Of a DNA stretch of 64,000 nt, positions 23,570-31,897 are shown piece after piece. The position numbers and the translations under genes were made by a program. The notes below the pieces were generated by a model. That model searched no databases, was not told the origin of the DNA, and worked only from the letters and a program-made list of their open reading frames with translations. Positions within the stretch are counted from its first letter, which is position 1. Every line of letters starts with the position of its first letter. Origin of the DNA: an uncultured Lachnospiraceae bacterium (GTDB lineage: Bacteria > Bacillota > Clostridia > Lachnospirales > Lachnospiraceae); contig CAJUBE010000014.1 in NCBI GenBank assembly GCA_910584725.1, forward strand, positions 1-64,000. The letters run 5' to 3'.

Positions 23570-25327
23570 TTAGTGGCTCTTGTAGAAATCAGCCGGCGCT
23601 GTCTGCACGCTCTTAATCTGCTTCTTATTTTCATACATCCGCACATCCGCCTGCTGATAGACATCCATCAGCATTTCATCCTCCTGAGACGCATCGTAAA
23701 CCGCATAGCCGCCCGCAATGCTGATACGGATCTTCTGTCTCGGCACCGCGTTGTAGCTGTCCATCGCATCTCTGAAAAGCGTCAGCACCGCCTCACAGCG
23801 CCCGGTTACATCCTCACCGACCAGAACCCCGGCGAACTCATCCCCGCCGATCCGAAAGCAGGTGCCGTCTTCCTTTTCCAAGGCAGTCTTTACAATATCT
23901 GCACACCCTACGATCAGCTCGTCCCCGCGCTGGTGTCCCAAGTGATCGTTCACATACTTTAAATCGTTCACGTCAAACATCATAATGGCGATCCCGGAAA
24001 GCTCTTTCTTCTGGCCCTCCAGCTCCTCAAGCCGCTCCTGAAAAGCCGTCCGATTGCCCACCCCCGTCAAGCCGTCACAATAGGCGAGCTGGCTGACAAA
24101 TTCCGCCTGCATACCGAGTTTTACCGCGTTCACCATTCTCTCCAGACTGGCACTGCCGTAGCAGAGAATAAAAATCAGCAGACCGATGCGCACAAACATG
24201 GCGCTGTCATTGTTATACCCGCGGTAATATCGGGCAATGTCTATGCCTGTGGCAAAACAAATGCTCATAAGTCCCACAGACCTGATCGCCTTATAGACAT
24301 TTCTCACTCTGCTCTCACGCACGGCAAAAGCATTTTTCACGATCGAATAAAACAGAAGGACTGCCGAGATTGCCAGCATGATATGCGTCAGCGTCAACGT
24401 CTCATGGTAATCCAGAATACCCGCAAAATGCAAAATGGTACACAGGGCAAACTCCGCTGCCGACATGCCGCAGACAACCGGCACCACCCATTTTTTCTGA
24501 AACCCGAAAGCGGCATCCAGATAGAGCACAAGCGGAATGGGGATCATCATCAGCGAACAGCATGACAGGGTCTGCAAAAGTCTGCTGTCGTCCGTGTAAA
24601 ACTGCAGCAGATTCGTCTCCGCAAGGCACCAGAGGGCAATGCTGACTGCAAACAGCCCCAAATACAGCAGTTCATGGTTCTTATCCCTCTGCATATTGGC
24701 CGGAATATCCGCAATCAGCAGCAGCAGACCCGCAAACAGCATAAGCAGGCAGGTGGAGAAGGCCACTGTCTTATCCGTAATAGTCCCCACAATTTCCCCC
24801 GCCGCCGAACCGAGCGTGAGATGATCGATACACGCCCGCGCGCTTTTGTATACCGTCTCAAATCGAATCTCCACCGCCGCGCCCGCATCCTCCGCATAGA
24901 GCGGGACATAGCTCCATCTGGTGCCGAGGGAACGGTTATAGACACGGCTTTCCCTCACCCCGGGCGCATAGCGCAGTTCACCGTCCACATAAACCTTGTA
25001 GTTGATATTTTTTGAGCGAAAACACAGCGACTTTCCCTCTCCCAGATCAGCGGGCAGCGTGTGGAATACGCTCTCTTCCCGGTAAGGCTCCACGGAAGGC
25101 ATTTTTTGCAGATGTTCCATATCCGCCGCGCTGCCGTCCGACAGACACCATCCTTCCGCAAAGACAATATTTCCATCCGACAGTTGATCCGTCGGCGACT
25201 TTCCCCTGTTATGGACTGCCGCCCAGATAATCATGGCGAGAAAAAATCCTACCATAACCGCGTAAAGCATATGGTATACCGTATTTCTTTTCCTTATTCT
25301 ATTTGTTTCCGTCCCCGATCCGTTCAT
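23570..25327 (-). CDS. Membrane diguanylate cyclase with 7TM-DISM-like sensor
   Basis: 585 residues. One helix at about 18-38, an outside domain of about 150 residues with SLCFRSKNINYKVYVDGELR (jelly-roll, 7TMR-DISM extracellular type), seven helices at about 190-400, then a GGDEF domain. CDGLTGVGNRTAFQERL opens the cyclase; DVNDLKYVNDHLGHQRGDE and RIGGDEFAGV (about 494) are intact, so it should make c-di-GMP. No RxxD inhibitory site is seen before GGDEF. The carbohydrate-binding-like outer fold and its place just upstream of beta-mannosidase suggest sugar sensing, which is inference. Confidence 0.88.
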   Translation of the reverse strand: MNGSGTETNRIRKRNTVYHMLYAVMVGFFLAMIIWAAVHNRGKSPTDQLSDGNIVFAEGWCLSDGSAADMEHLQKMPSVEPYREESVFHTLPADLGEGKSLCFRSKNINYKVYVDGELRYAPGVRESRVYNRSLGTRWSYVPLYAEDAGAAVEIRFETVYKSARACIDHLTLGSAAGEIVGTITDKTVAFSTCLLMLFAGLLLLIADIPANMQRDKNHELLYLGLFAVSIALWCLAETNLLQFYTDDSRLLQTLSCCSLMMIPIPLVLYLDAAFGFQKKWVVPVVCGMSAAEFALCTILHFAGILDYHETLTLTHIMLAISAVLLFYSIVKNAFAVRESRVRNVYKAIRSVGLMSICFATGIDIARYYRGYNNDSAMFVRIGLLIFILCYGSASLERMVNAVKLGMQAEFVSQLAYCDGLTGVGNRTAFQERLEELEGQKKELSGIAIMMFDVNDLKYVNDHLGHQRGDELIVGCADIVKTALEKEDGTCFRIGGDEFAGVLVGEDVTGRCEAVLTLFRDAMDSYNAVPRQKIRISIAGGYAVYDASQEDEMLMDVYQQADVRMYENKKQIKSVQTAPADFYKSH

Positions 25328-25446
25328 CCTGCATCACTCCGTTTTTTACTCCGGCTTCCGGGTTTTCTTCCGTCACGTAGCGGTTTTTATTCTATCATAT
25401 GCGCACGGGAAATACAATCGTCCTCCTGCCGGATATACCGGCGAAC

Positions 25447-25604
25447 GTAACAGTTCAGCCTTCGGCTTCACTGTCACGCGTGGTTACATAGTAACCACAA
25501 TGCACACAAAATGCTCCAAAGAAGCATTTTGGCGCTTGCACAACTCGCAAAATCGCATACAGAGCGATTTTACTCGCGGAATAAGTGCAAGGCTGAACTG
25601 TTAC
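25447..25604. repeat. 158-bp palindromic element with 16-bp terminal inverted repeats
   Basis: The ends GTAACAGTTCAGCCTT (25447-25462) and AAGGCTGAACTGTTAC (25589-25604) are perfect inverted repeats. Between them are three smaller hairpins: GTGGTTACATAGTAACCAC, AAAATGCT..AAGCATTTT and CGCAAAATCGC..GCGATTTT..GCG. It has no coding capacity. It looks like a MITE or structured intergenic repeat, placed between divergent transcription units. Confidence 0.7.
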
Positions 25605-25679
25605 CGGCAAACCACAACATCCGCCATGATGTCTTTGTAATTCCCGAAAAACCTTCCCGGAAAATTTATACAGGTACCC

Positions 25680-25707
25680 TTGACAATTTCTTCAAAGCGT
25701 GTATAAT
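25680..25707 (+). promoter_or_regulatory. Promoter of the MarR/ABC cluster
   Basis: TTGACA, 16 bp, TATAAT. It is followed by CTACAAGTACCTGTA-like sequence and the imperfect copy of GTACC/ATACAGGTAC just upstream (25668-25677), a possible operator for the regulator. Confidence 0.75.
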
Positions 25708-25815
25708 AATAATCAAATTCTACAAGTACCTGTATAAAATTCGAGAAAGGGGTGACAAAATACGGACGATATATATACAGTTATTTATGAGAAGCTGTCC
25801 ACACTGCAATGGCTC

Positions 25816-26415
25816 ATGAAACGCCGTCAGATGTTCAGCCAAGCGGAATTTGGGGCATTTGCCGACTCAACAAGAGGTCAGGGGCGCATCCTCGCCATGT
25901 TGAAAATCCAGCCGGAAATTGCTACAAAGGATTTAGCTTATCTGCTGGGCATCCGCCAACAATCACTGAATGAGCTGTTGAACAAGTTGGAAAAAAACAG
26001 TTACGTGGAGCGTAGACCATCTGAGAAAGACAGACGGGTCATGGTTGTGCATTTGACGGAAAAAGGGAAAGAAGCCCAGGAGCCGGAACCCAATTATCAG
26101 GATTTCCTCGGCTGCCTGTCGCCGGAAGAATTGCAGCAATTCGGCGAATATTTAGACAGGATTATTGCCGCCTGCCGAACGGGAGAAGGCAGAGGCAAGG
26201 ACACAATGGCAGACTGGATGGACAAAGCGCGAGAACGTATGGGCGATGAACAATTTGAGCAATTGATGTCCATGCGTGAACGAGCCTTTGGCTCCTTTGA
26301 ACGAGGCGCAAAGCCAGATCATATACCGGGTGCGGAGCGCTTCTCTCCCGATTACGATGGGCCTGTGCCGGACAGAAGTGAATTTAGCTTCTTTGGCGGC
26401 AGAGAAAGAAAATAG
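25816..26415 (+). CDS. MarR-family regulator, 5' end uncertain
   Basis: MarR-type winged helix: TRGQGRILAMLKIQPEIATK, LAYLLGIRQQSLNELLNKLE (recognition helix), YVERRPSEKDRRVMVVHLT (wing). The tail beyond about 110 is polar and ends FFGGRERK. It probably controls the ABC exporter genes that follow. The ATG at 25816 has no ribosome binding site, and family members have about 20 more residues. The frame is open upstream as DDIYTVIYEKLSTLQWL back to TGA at 25753, just after a near-perfect AAAGGGGTGA, but without any start codon. A single missing base near 25759-25762 (AAAATACG for AAAATGACG) would restore it. Frameshift, error or a rare start codon are all possible. Confidence 0.75.
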   Translation: MKRRQMFSQAEFGAFADSTRGQGRILAMLKIQPEIATKDLAYLLGIRQQSLNELLNKLEKNSYVERRPSEKDRRVMVVHLTEKGKEAQEPEPNYQDFLGCLSPEELQQFGEYLDRIIAACRTGEGRGKDTMADWMDKARERMGDEQFEQLMSMRERAFGSFERGAKPDHIPGAERFSPDYDGPVPDRSEFSFFGGRERK

Positions 26416-26452
26416 GAAAGAAAATAGAATACCCAAAGGCACCATATTATTT

Positions 26453-26515
26453 ATGGAGATAAGTCCTATGCGAGCAAAACGCATAGGACTTAATTTTTTG
26501 GAGGTGATGAAATGA
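26453..26515 (+). CDS. Possible 20-residue leader peptide before the ABC genes
   Basis: ATG at 26453 gives MEISPMRAKRIGLNFLEVMK and ends in TGA overlapping the ATG of the ABC ATPase (ATGA at 26512). A hairpin with a T-run lies inside its coding sequence. No good ribosome binding site precedes it, so translation is uncertain. If translated, it would couple to the ABC gene and could control the hairpin. Confidence 0.3.
   Translation: MEISPMRAKRIGLNFLEVMK
26461..26499 (+). terminator. Internal terminator/attenuator before the ABC exporter
   Basis: A perfect 12-bp stem AAGTCCTATGCG / CGCATAGGACTT with a 7-nt loop, then AATTTTTT, directly followed by GGAGGTGATG, the ribosome binding site of the next gene. 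Confidence 0.7.
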
Positions 26516-27429
26516 ACCCAATCATTCAAGTAGAACATTTTTCAAAGAAATATGAAAATTTTACAGCAGTAGATGACATTTCCTTTACCGTGGACGAGGG
26601 CAGCATTTTCGCTTTCCTTGGCCCCAACGGCGCGGGCAAGAGTACAACCATCAACACGCTTTGTACCATCCTGGACAAAACTGAGGGACGCCTAATCATC
26701 AATGGGCATGACGTTTCCGACGAACGGGATTTGGTACGAAAGGACATTGGAATCGTATTCCAGGATTCGACCCTCGATACAAAAATGACCGTAGAGGAAA
26801 ACCTGAAATATCATTGCAGCTTCTACAAAGTGCCGAAAAAAGAGGTTCAGGAACGCATTGACTTCGCTCTTGGCCTGGTAGAACTCACAGATTGGAAAAA
26901 GGCCATTGCGGGCACTCTGTCCGGCGGTATGAAACGACGGGCCGAGATTGCGAGGGGCCTGGTTCATAACCCGAAAGTATTGTTTCTGGATGAGCCGACT
27001 ACCGGACTCGACCCGCAGACGAGAGCTAGTGTCTGGAAATATATTCAGCAGCTTCAAAAACAAAAAAATATGACAATCTTCCTTACCACTCACTACATGG
27101 ACGAGGCAGAAATCTGTTCGAAAATTGTTATCATGGATCACGGTAAAATCGTTGCCAGCGACACGCCTGAAAACTTGGAGCGTCAATATACCAACACGGA
27201 GGTGAATGTCACCTGCACACAGACAGAACAGATGGAAAGCGCACTGACACAGCGAGGTGTTTCTTATGACAAAACCGAAAACCGTATAATTTTTCGTACA
27301 AAGAACGCACCGATGGCACTGGAAATTTTATTTTGCTGCAAGGAAAGCATCCTTGATTTTGAAGTAAAAAATGGGACACTGAATGAAGTGTTCCTTGCCA
27401 TTACAGGAAAGGAGATTAGAAAGGTATGA
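26512..27429 (+). CDS. ABC transporter ATPase 1 (DrrA-like)
   Basis: 305 residues. Walker A FLGPNGAGKSTT, signature LSGGMKRRAEIARGL, Walker B LFLDEPTTGLDPQTR, then a Thr-His switch (FLTTHYMDEAE). The C-terminal 80 residues are the DrrA-type extension. It powers export with the ABC-2 permease that overlaps it by 4 nt (ATGA). The strong GGAGGTGATG site comes right after an attenuator-like hairpin. DrrA-type pumps export drugs or lipophilic compounds; the substrate is not known here. Confidence 0.93.
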   Translation: MNPIIQVEHFSKKYENFTAVDDISFTVDEGSIFAFLGPNGAGKSTTINTLCTILDKTEGRLIINGHDVSDERDLVRKDIGIVFQDSTLDTKMTVEENLKYHCSFYKVPKKEVQERIDFALGLVELTDWKKAIAGTLSGGMKRRAEIARGLVHNPKVLFLDEPTTGLDPQTRASVWKYIQQLQKQKNMTIFLTTHYMDEAEICSKIVIMDHGKIVASDTPENLERQYTNTEVNVTCTQTEQMESALTQRGVSYDKTENRIIFRTKNAPMALEILFCCKESILDFEVKNGTLNEVFLAITGKEIRKV

Positions 27430-28259
27430 ACCCTATCGTCGCAATTATTGAAAGAAATCTGCTTAACTACATCCGCAACAAGGCACGGCTTTTAGGAAGT
27501 CTGTTTATGTCCATTTTCATGCTGGTGATGTTTTCATTTCTGATGAAATCCTCTATGAATGGTTTGGATCAGCCCATGAACTATCTGCTGGCCGGCGTCA
27601 TCATCATGACAGCCTTCCAAATCGGCATTAACCATTCCTCCGAGATTTTGGCTGACATCGCAGGCGGTTACATGAAAGAAGTCATGGTTGCTCCCATTTC
27701 CCGCAGTGAAATTTCCATTGGCAACATTATGGCGGGAGCACTGGTCGCGACCCTGCAGGGAACCATTATGATGATACTTGCCATTTTTCTGGGGCTTCAT
27801 GTTTCCGTTTTGCAATTTCTGCTGATGTTGATCTCGACTATGACTTTCAGTGCTATCGGCCTGTTCCTCGCAACAGTTTCCCGGAACGCTCCCGCCTTTC
27901 AAACGGTCAGTTCCATGGTCATGATGCCCCTGACCTTTGTCTCCGGCGCATACATCCCCACGACGATCATGCCCGGTTTCCTCCTGCCGGTGGTCTATCT
28001 AAACCCGCTGACTTATACGACCTCCATTTTCCGCTACATTGCCTTAGGCGCACACAAGCTGACCACGATGGAGCTTTTGGAGCAGGGCATGGCGTTTGCC
28101 ATCGGTGGATTTGTGATTACGCCAATAATGGGTCTGGCAATCACCGTTTTAATTGGCGCCTTTTTCTTTGTACTATGTATCCGCAAATTTAATCAGGCGG
28201 ACTTCTCTTCTGTAAAAATAGCTACGGGTATGCGCGGCGGCGGCGCGCCGGCGAGGTAA
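27426..28259 (+). CDS. ABC-2 type permease (DrrB-like)
   Basis: 277 residues, six membrane helices, cytoplasmic N-terminus (IVAIIERNLLNYIRNKARL, the usual ABC-2 opening). SGAYIPTTIMPGFLLPVVYLNPLTY is the conserved last-loop region of ABC2_membrane permeases. It overlaps the ATPase gene by 4 nt, so a translationally coupled subunit of exporter 1. The C-terminus is Gly/Arg-rich (GMRGGGAPAR). Confidence 0.9.
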   Translation: MNPIVAIIERNLLNYIRNKARLLGSLFMSIFMLVMFSFLMKSSMNGLDQPMNYLLAGVIIMTAFQIGINHSSEILADIAGGYMKEVMVAPISRSEISIGNIMAGALVATLQGTIMMILAIFLGLHVSVLQFLLMLISTMTFSAIGLFLATVSRNAPAFQTVSSMVMMPLTFVSGAYIPTTIMPGFLLPVVYLNPLTYTTSIFRYIALGAHKLTTMELLEQGMAFAIGGFVITPIMGLAITVLIGAFFFVLCIRKFNQADFSSVKIATGMRGGGAPAR

Positions 28260-28269
28260 GGGGGAACGT

Positions 28270-29151
28270 ATGGAACTGCAGTTTGAACAAGTCACAAAAA
28301 ACTATAAAGACAAAAAAGTCCTCAAAGGAATTTCCCTCACCATGAGATCCGGGGTTTATGGGCTGCTCGGCCCCAATGGAGCGGGAAAGACGACTATGAT
28401 ACGGATTATGGCTGATGTGCTGCGTCCCGGCAAAGGGCGGGTCTTATGCAACGGCAGGGACATTCATGCCATAGGGGACGAATACCGGGCAAAAATCGGC
28501 TACCTGCCCCAAGACGTCAGCTTTTACGGCAACTTTACCGGCAGGGACTATCTGGAATATTCAGCGGCGCTGAAAGGTATGAAAAAGTCCTTGGCTGAAA
28601 AGCGGATAGAGGAATTGGCATACGTTGTTGGTCTGCAAAATGATCTGACTCGGAAATGCGCTGCCTATTCGGGAGGGATGCAGCGTAGGCTTGGCATCGC
28701 GCAGGCCCTGCTGGATAACCCGGAGATCCTGATTTTGGATGAGCCCACTTCCGGTCTTGATCCCTATGAGCGCATCAAATTCCGAAATATTATTTCCGCC
28801 TATGCCAAAGACCGTCTGGTGCTGCTTTCTACTCACATAGTCTCCGATGTTGAGCATATTGCCGCACAGATTATGATGATGGAGTACGGTGTTATTCAAT
28901 ACACGCTTACAAACGCGGACTACATCAAAAAAATGGATGGACGTGTCTGGCTTGTGAAAATGTCCGCCGAGCAGCTTGTAGAATATCAAAATCAGGCCGT
29001 TATCAGCAATTTCATTGCAAAAGACGACCATATGGAGGTGCGCGTCATTGATGAATCAAAGCCTGTCCGTGAAGCAGTGCCGACTATACCCACATTGGAG
29101 GATGCATATTTATATATTTTCAACTACTTGCCTGAAAAGAAAAGGAGGTAA
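28270..29151 (+). CDS. ABC transporter ATPase 2
   Basis: 293 residues. Walker A GLLGPNGAGKTTM, signature YSGGMQRRLGIAQALL, Walker B ILILDEPTSGLDPYER, switch LLSTHIVSDVEH. The tail of about 70 residues lacks the DrrA extension. It follows the first permease by 10 nt and precedes the second by 5 nt, so one operon. It most resembles ATPases paired with large ABC-2-like permeases of bacitracin- or lantibiotic-type pumps, but the substrate cannot be told. Confidence 0.92.
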   Translation: MELQFEQVTKNYKDKKVLKGISLTMRSGVYGLLGPNGAGKTTMIRIMADVLRPGKGRVLCNGRDIHAIGDEYRAKIGYLPQDVSFYGNFTGRDYLEYSAALKGMKKSLAEKRIEELAYVVGLQNDLTRKCAAYSGGMQRRLGIAQALLDNPEILILDEPTSGLDPYERIKFRNIISAYAKDRLVLLSTHIVSDVEHIAAQIMMMEYGVIQYTLTNADYIKKMDGRVWLVKMSAEQLVEYQNQAVISNFIAKDDHMEVRVIDESKPVREAVPTIPTLEDAYLYIFNYLPEKKRR

Positions 29152-29156
29152 CATTC

Positions 29157-30359
29157 ATGTCGCTATTCCGTTTTGAACTCCAAAAGCTGCTATTCAATAA
29201 GAAAACCGGCCTCTTGCTGCTATGTCTGTTTGCACTTTACAGCGCGATTGGCCTTACTTCCACGATATTCCTGATCGGCAGCAATGATGGTTACCGTGCA
29301 TATGAGGAAATGGCCGTAGCTTATGAAGGATCGTTTGACGCCGAAAAAGCCGCTGAAGCAGAACGCATTTATAACGAGGTGAGCGCCCGCTACGGCACAG
29401 ATTCCAGAATGATCGCCCGAAGCGTCAAAGACCGGCCGGAGATTATTTTGGCGGTGAACTACTACGCCTATGCCCAGCGGGTGGAGGAATATTGGAACGG
29501 TACGCCGCCGGAAAGCGACGAAGAGCCCTACGGCATCGCCCTCCTGAAATCAAAACTGGAAAAGCTGGAGAGCCAGGGAAAGCAAGATACATTCGCCTAT
29601 CGGGAAATCTCTGATGCTCTGCAATGCCTGATTGAACTCGGCGAACCGGCATTTGCCAATATTCTGCTATGGGAGAACTTGTTCAACAACTGGGGAGAGC
29701 ATATGATGCAGTTTCTGCTGTTTATACCGCTGGCATTTATCATTGCCCCGGTTTTCGCTGTGGAACGGTCAAGCGGCATGGACAATCTGATCTTAAGTTC
29801 CCGCCATGGCCGGAAAAAGATTGTCACCGCAAAGCTGTTGAGCGTACTCGTTACCTCCACCGTTGTAGTCACATTGTATTTGGCGGCTACCTTTCTTTTC
29901 GGTTTTCTTCCTCACGGAAGCCTGCATGGTTGGAATGCTGCCATTCAGTCCATTCCCACATACGCCAGGTCTATGTTCCAATTCAGGACTTGGCAATTTG
30001 CACTTATCGGAGCCGCATGGCTCATTTTCACCAGTGCTGTTTTCAGCCTGATCATCAGCTTTATCTCATCTCGTATGAAAAGCCAGATGGGGACGGCAGG
30101 TATCAGCCTGGCGCTTCTGTTTGTAAATGTGGGATTGGCAGCAATGGGTGATACTGTTCTCCAAAGAATCCGGCCGCTTGTGGACTTTGGGCTGGCAAAC
30201 GTCACTTTAACAAAAGAGGTATTCGGTGCCCATAAACTTTTCGATGTATTTGGCGTGAGTATCAGCTACCCCCTTATGGCGGTTTTTGTTTTAACCTCTA
30301 TTGCTGCCCTCGCTATCTTTGGGATTTACCAAGGGCAAAGGAGCCGAACTGCTGCATAA
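29157..30359 (+). CDS. ABC-2-like permease with large outer loop
   Basis: 400 residues. Helix 1 at about 15-38, then a soluble segment of about 140 residues rich in Glu and Tyr (YEEMAVAYEGSFDAEKAAEAE), then five more helices from about 185. This is the layout of ABC-2 permeases with a long first extracellular loop, often used for peptide sensing or export. AVERSSGMDNLILSSRHGRKKI is the typical cytoplasmic coupling segment. It is the last gene of the MarR-ABC operon; AAAGGAGG lies before its ATG. It is the partner of ATPase 2 by position. Confidence 0.85.
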   Translation: MSLFRFELQKLLFNKKTGLLLLCLFALYSAIGLTSTIFLIGSNDGYRAYEEMAVAYEGSFDAEKAAEAERIYNEVSARYGTDSRMIARSVKDRPEIILAVNYYAYAQRVEEYWNGTPPESDEEPYGIALLKSKLEKLESQGKQDTFAYREISDALQCLIELGEPAFANILLWENLFNNWGEHMMQFLLFIPLAFIIAPVFAVERSSGMDNLILSSRHGRKKIVTAKLLSVLVTSTVVVTLYLAATFLFGFLPHGSLHGWNAAIQSIPTYARSMFQFRTWQFALIGAAWLIFTSAVFSLIISFISSRMKSQMGTAGISLALLFVNVGLAAMGDTVLQRIRPLVDFGLANVTLTKEVFGAHKLFDVFGVSISYPLMAVFVLTSIAALAIFGIYQGQRSRTAA

Positions 30360-30475
30360 ACGGCACTATTATAAGCTAATTGATATTTCGCCTTTGATCT
30401 CATGTTGACTACGCATCTGCTCCGCCATGCAGTCACGCTTTTTTATCATACAGATCGGATTTTTCAATCCACACA

Positions 30476-30504
30476 TTGTAAATAACAACAGTATATCTTA
30501 TAAT
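30476..30504 (+). promoter_or_regulatory. Promoter of the small membrane protein gene
   Basis: TTGTAA, 17 bp, TATAAT, 34 nt upstream of the ATG at 30538. Confidence 0.65.
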
Positions 30505-30537
30505 CATTTTAGTACAGTCAAAAAAGGAGCACACAGC

Positions 30538-30837
30538 ATGCCTCAGCAAACAAAGCAGCAGAAACCACAAAACGGCGGACAGGAAAATCCCAAAAGAAAA
30601 ATAACGCCAAAACAGATCGCCGCGCTCGTCTGCGTTGTCCTTCTGGTGGGCATGTATATCGGCGCGTTCGTGGTCGCCTGCTTAGACCTTGGCGACTCCG
30701 GGCGGCTTTTTGCAGGATGCCTGGTCGCCACCATCGGGATGCCGATTCTGCTCTGGCTGCTGATCTGGTCGCTTGATTTAATGAAAAAATCGTCGCTCGG
30801 CAGCGACGATTCAGAGAATGCTTCGCATTCTCCCTAA
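30538..30837 (+). CDS. Small two-helix membrane protein
   Basis: 99 residues from the ATG at 30538 (AAAGGAGC upstream). A polar Gln/Lys-rich N-terminus of about 25 residues is followed by two helices, IAALVCVVLLVGMYIGAFVV and LFAGCLVATIGMPILLWLLI, and a short tail. Family not recognised; similar small proteins are common in Lachnospiraceae. The last codons form two perfect hairpins, CGTCGCT/AGCGACG (30791-30808) and GAGAATGC/GCATTCTC (30814-30832), the second being the core of the repeat that flanks pepD, so the C-terminus is probably repeat-derived. Confidence 0.7.
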   Translation: MPQQTKQQKPQNGGQENPKRKITPKQIAALVCVVLLVGMYIGAFVVACLDLGDSGRLFAGCLVATIGMPILLWLLIWSLDLMKKSSLGSDDSENASHSP

Positions 30838-30907
30838 ATGATTTATACTAATACATTTTTCTAATGATGAAAAAACGGCGGGACGAAGGAAAGGGGCAGT
30901 TCTGACT

Positions 30908-31040
30908 ATGAAAACTTTCGTTATAGACGGAAATCATTTTAGCGATTTGGAAGGATTCTATACTGAATTTTGCCCTAATTATTGGGGCTTTCGTGCCGCG
31001 CTGCCAACGCCAAGTCCTTTACCACTTCCCCCGCAATAAT
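30908..31040 (+). pseudogene. Barstar-like N-terminal fragment
   Basis: ATG at 30908 after GGAAAGGGG reads MKTFVIDGNHFSDLEGFYTE, a good match to the start of barstar-family ribonuclease inhibitors (strand 1 and helix 1). Then the frame turns into unrelated Pro-rich sequence and stops at 31040, overlapping the 3' end of the opposite gene. A barstar needs about 90 residues, so this is a truncated remnant; a lost barnase-type toxin partner may once have been nearby. Confidence 0.5.
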
Positions 31041-31793
31041 GAGTCCCGCCACGGAAGGAACGAAAGCGACGCTGCCGGGTGTCTGACGGCGCGGCACATT
31101 GTTGCCCCCACTTTCGGCAGCCCGTTCTGCCGTTGCCACCCCATACCCGTCATACTCATCCCTCTCACGCTTCTCCGACAAATCTTCAACTTTTTCTCCC
31201 GTTGGCATGATCGGTTCCTCCTCGGAATACACCACCTTCAAATGCTCCACATTCCGCTTCTTCAGTTCCCTGCGCATCACCCTTGCCAGAGGACACACCT
31301 TTGTCTCATAGATGTCAGCCACACGAAAAGCCGTGGCGTCCAGCTTGTTGCCCGCCCCCATGCTGCTGATAACAGGCACACCCGCATCTTTCGCGCGCAT
31401 CACCAGCTCGATCTTCGCCGTCACGGTGTCCACGGCGTCCACCACATAATCGTATTCGCCAAAAGGAAAACTGTCCGCATTTTCCGGCAGGAAAAAACAG
31501 GGGTAAACCCGCACCTGCGCCTCCGGGTTGATGGAGAGAATCCTCTCCCGCATCACATCCGTTTTCTCCCTGCCAACCGTTTCGCGCGTGGCGATAATCT
31601 GCCGGTTGATATTCGACACCGCCACCTTGTCCTTGTCAATCAGGTCAAGGGCACCCACGCCACTGCGCGCAAGCGCCTCGCACACATAGCCGCCCACGCC
31701 GCCCACGCCAAAGACCGCCACCCGCGAGTGAGCCAATTTTTCCATGGCTTCTGCACCTAAAAGCATTTCTGTTCTGCCAAATTCTTCCCGCAT
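30975..31793 (-). CDS. tcdA: E1-like ThiF protein, TcdA family
   Basis: About 272 residues from the ATG at 31793 (AAGAGGGA upstream). ThiF/E1-like adenylation fold: FGRTEMLLGAEAMEKL, VFGVGGVGGYVCEALARSG (nucleotide loop), DLIDKDKVAVSNINRQI, VVDAVDTVTAKIEL and SSMGAGNKLDATAFRV. This is the pattern of TcdA (CsdL), which cyclises t6A37 of tRNAs to ct6A using ATP. An Arg/Glu-rich stretch at about 200-235 is an unusual insert. The N-terminus could be 15 residues longer (ATG at 31838), but the start used matches relatives. Confidence 0.85.
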   Translation of the reverse strand: MREEFGRTEMLLGAEAMEKLAHSRVAVFGVGGVGGYVCEALARSGVGALDLIDKDKVAVSNINRQIIATRETVGREKTDVMRERILSINPEAQVRVYPCFFLPENADSFPFGEYDYVVDAVDTVTAKIELVMRAKDAGVPVISSMGAGNKLDATAFRVADIYETKVCPLARVMRRELKKRNVEHLKVVYSEEEPIMPTGEKVEDLSEKRERDEYDGYGVATAERAAESGGNNVPRRQTPGSVAFVPSVAGLIIAGEVVKDLALAARHESPNN

Positions 31794-31897
31794 AAAGTTC
31801 CCTCTTTTCTGTCTGACTGATTGTGAAACGATCAGCACCTGCGGCCTGTTTCAACACCCTTTAAAATCGCGCAATTAGACAAAACTCTACCATAATG

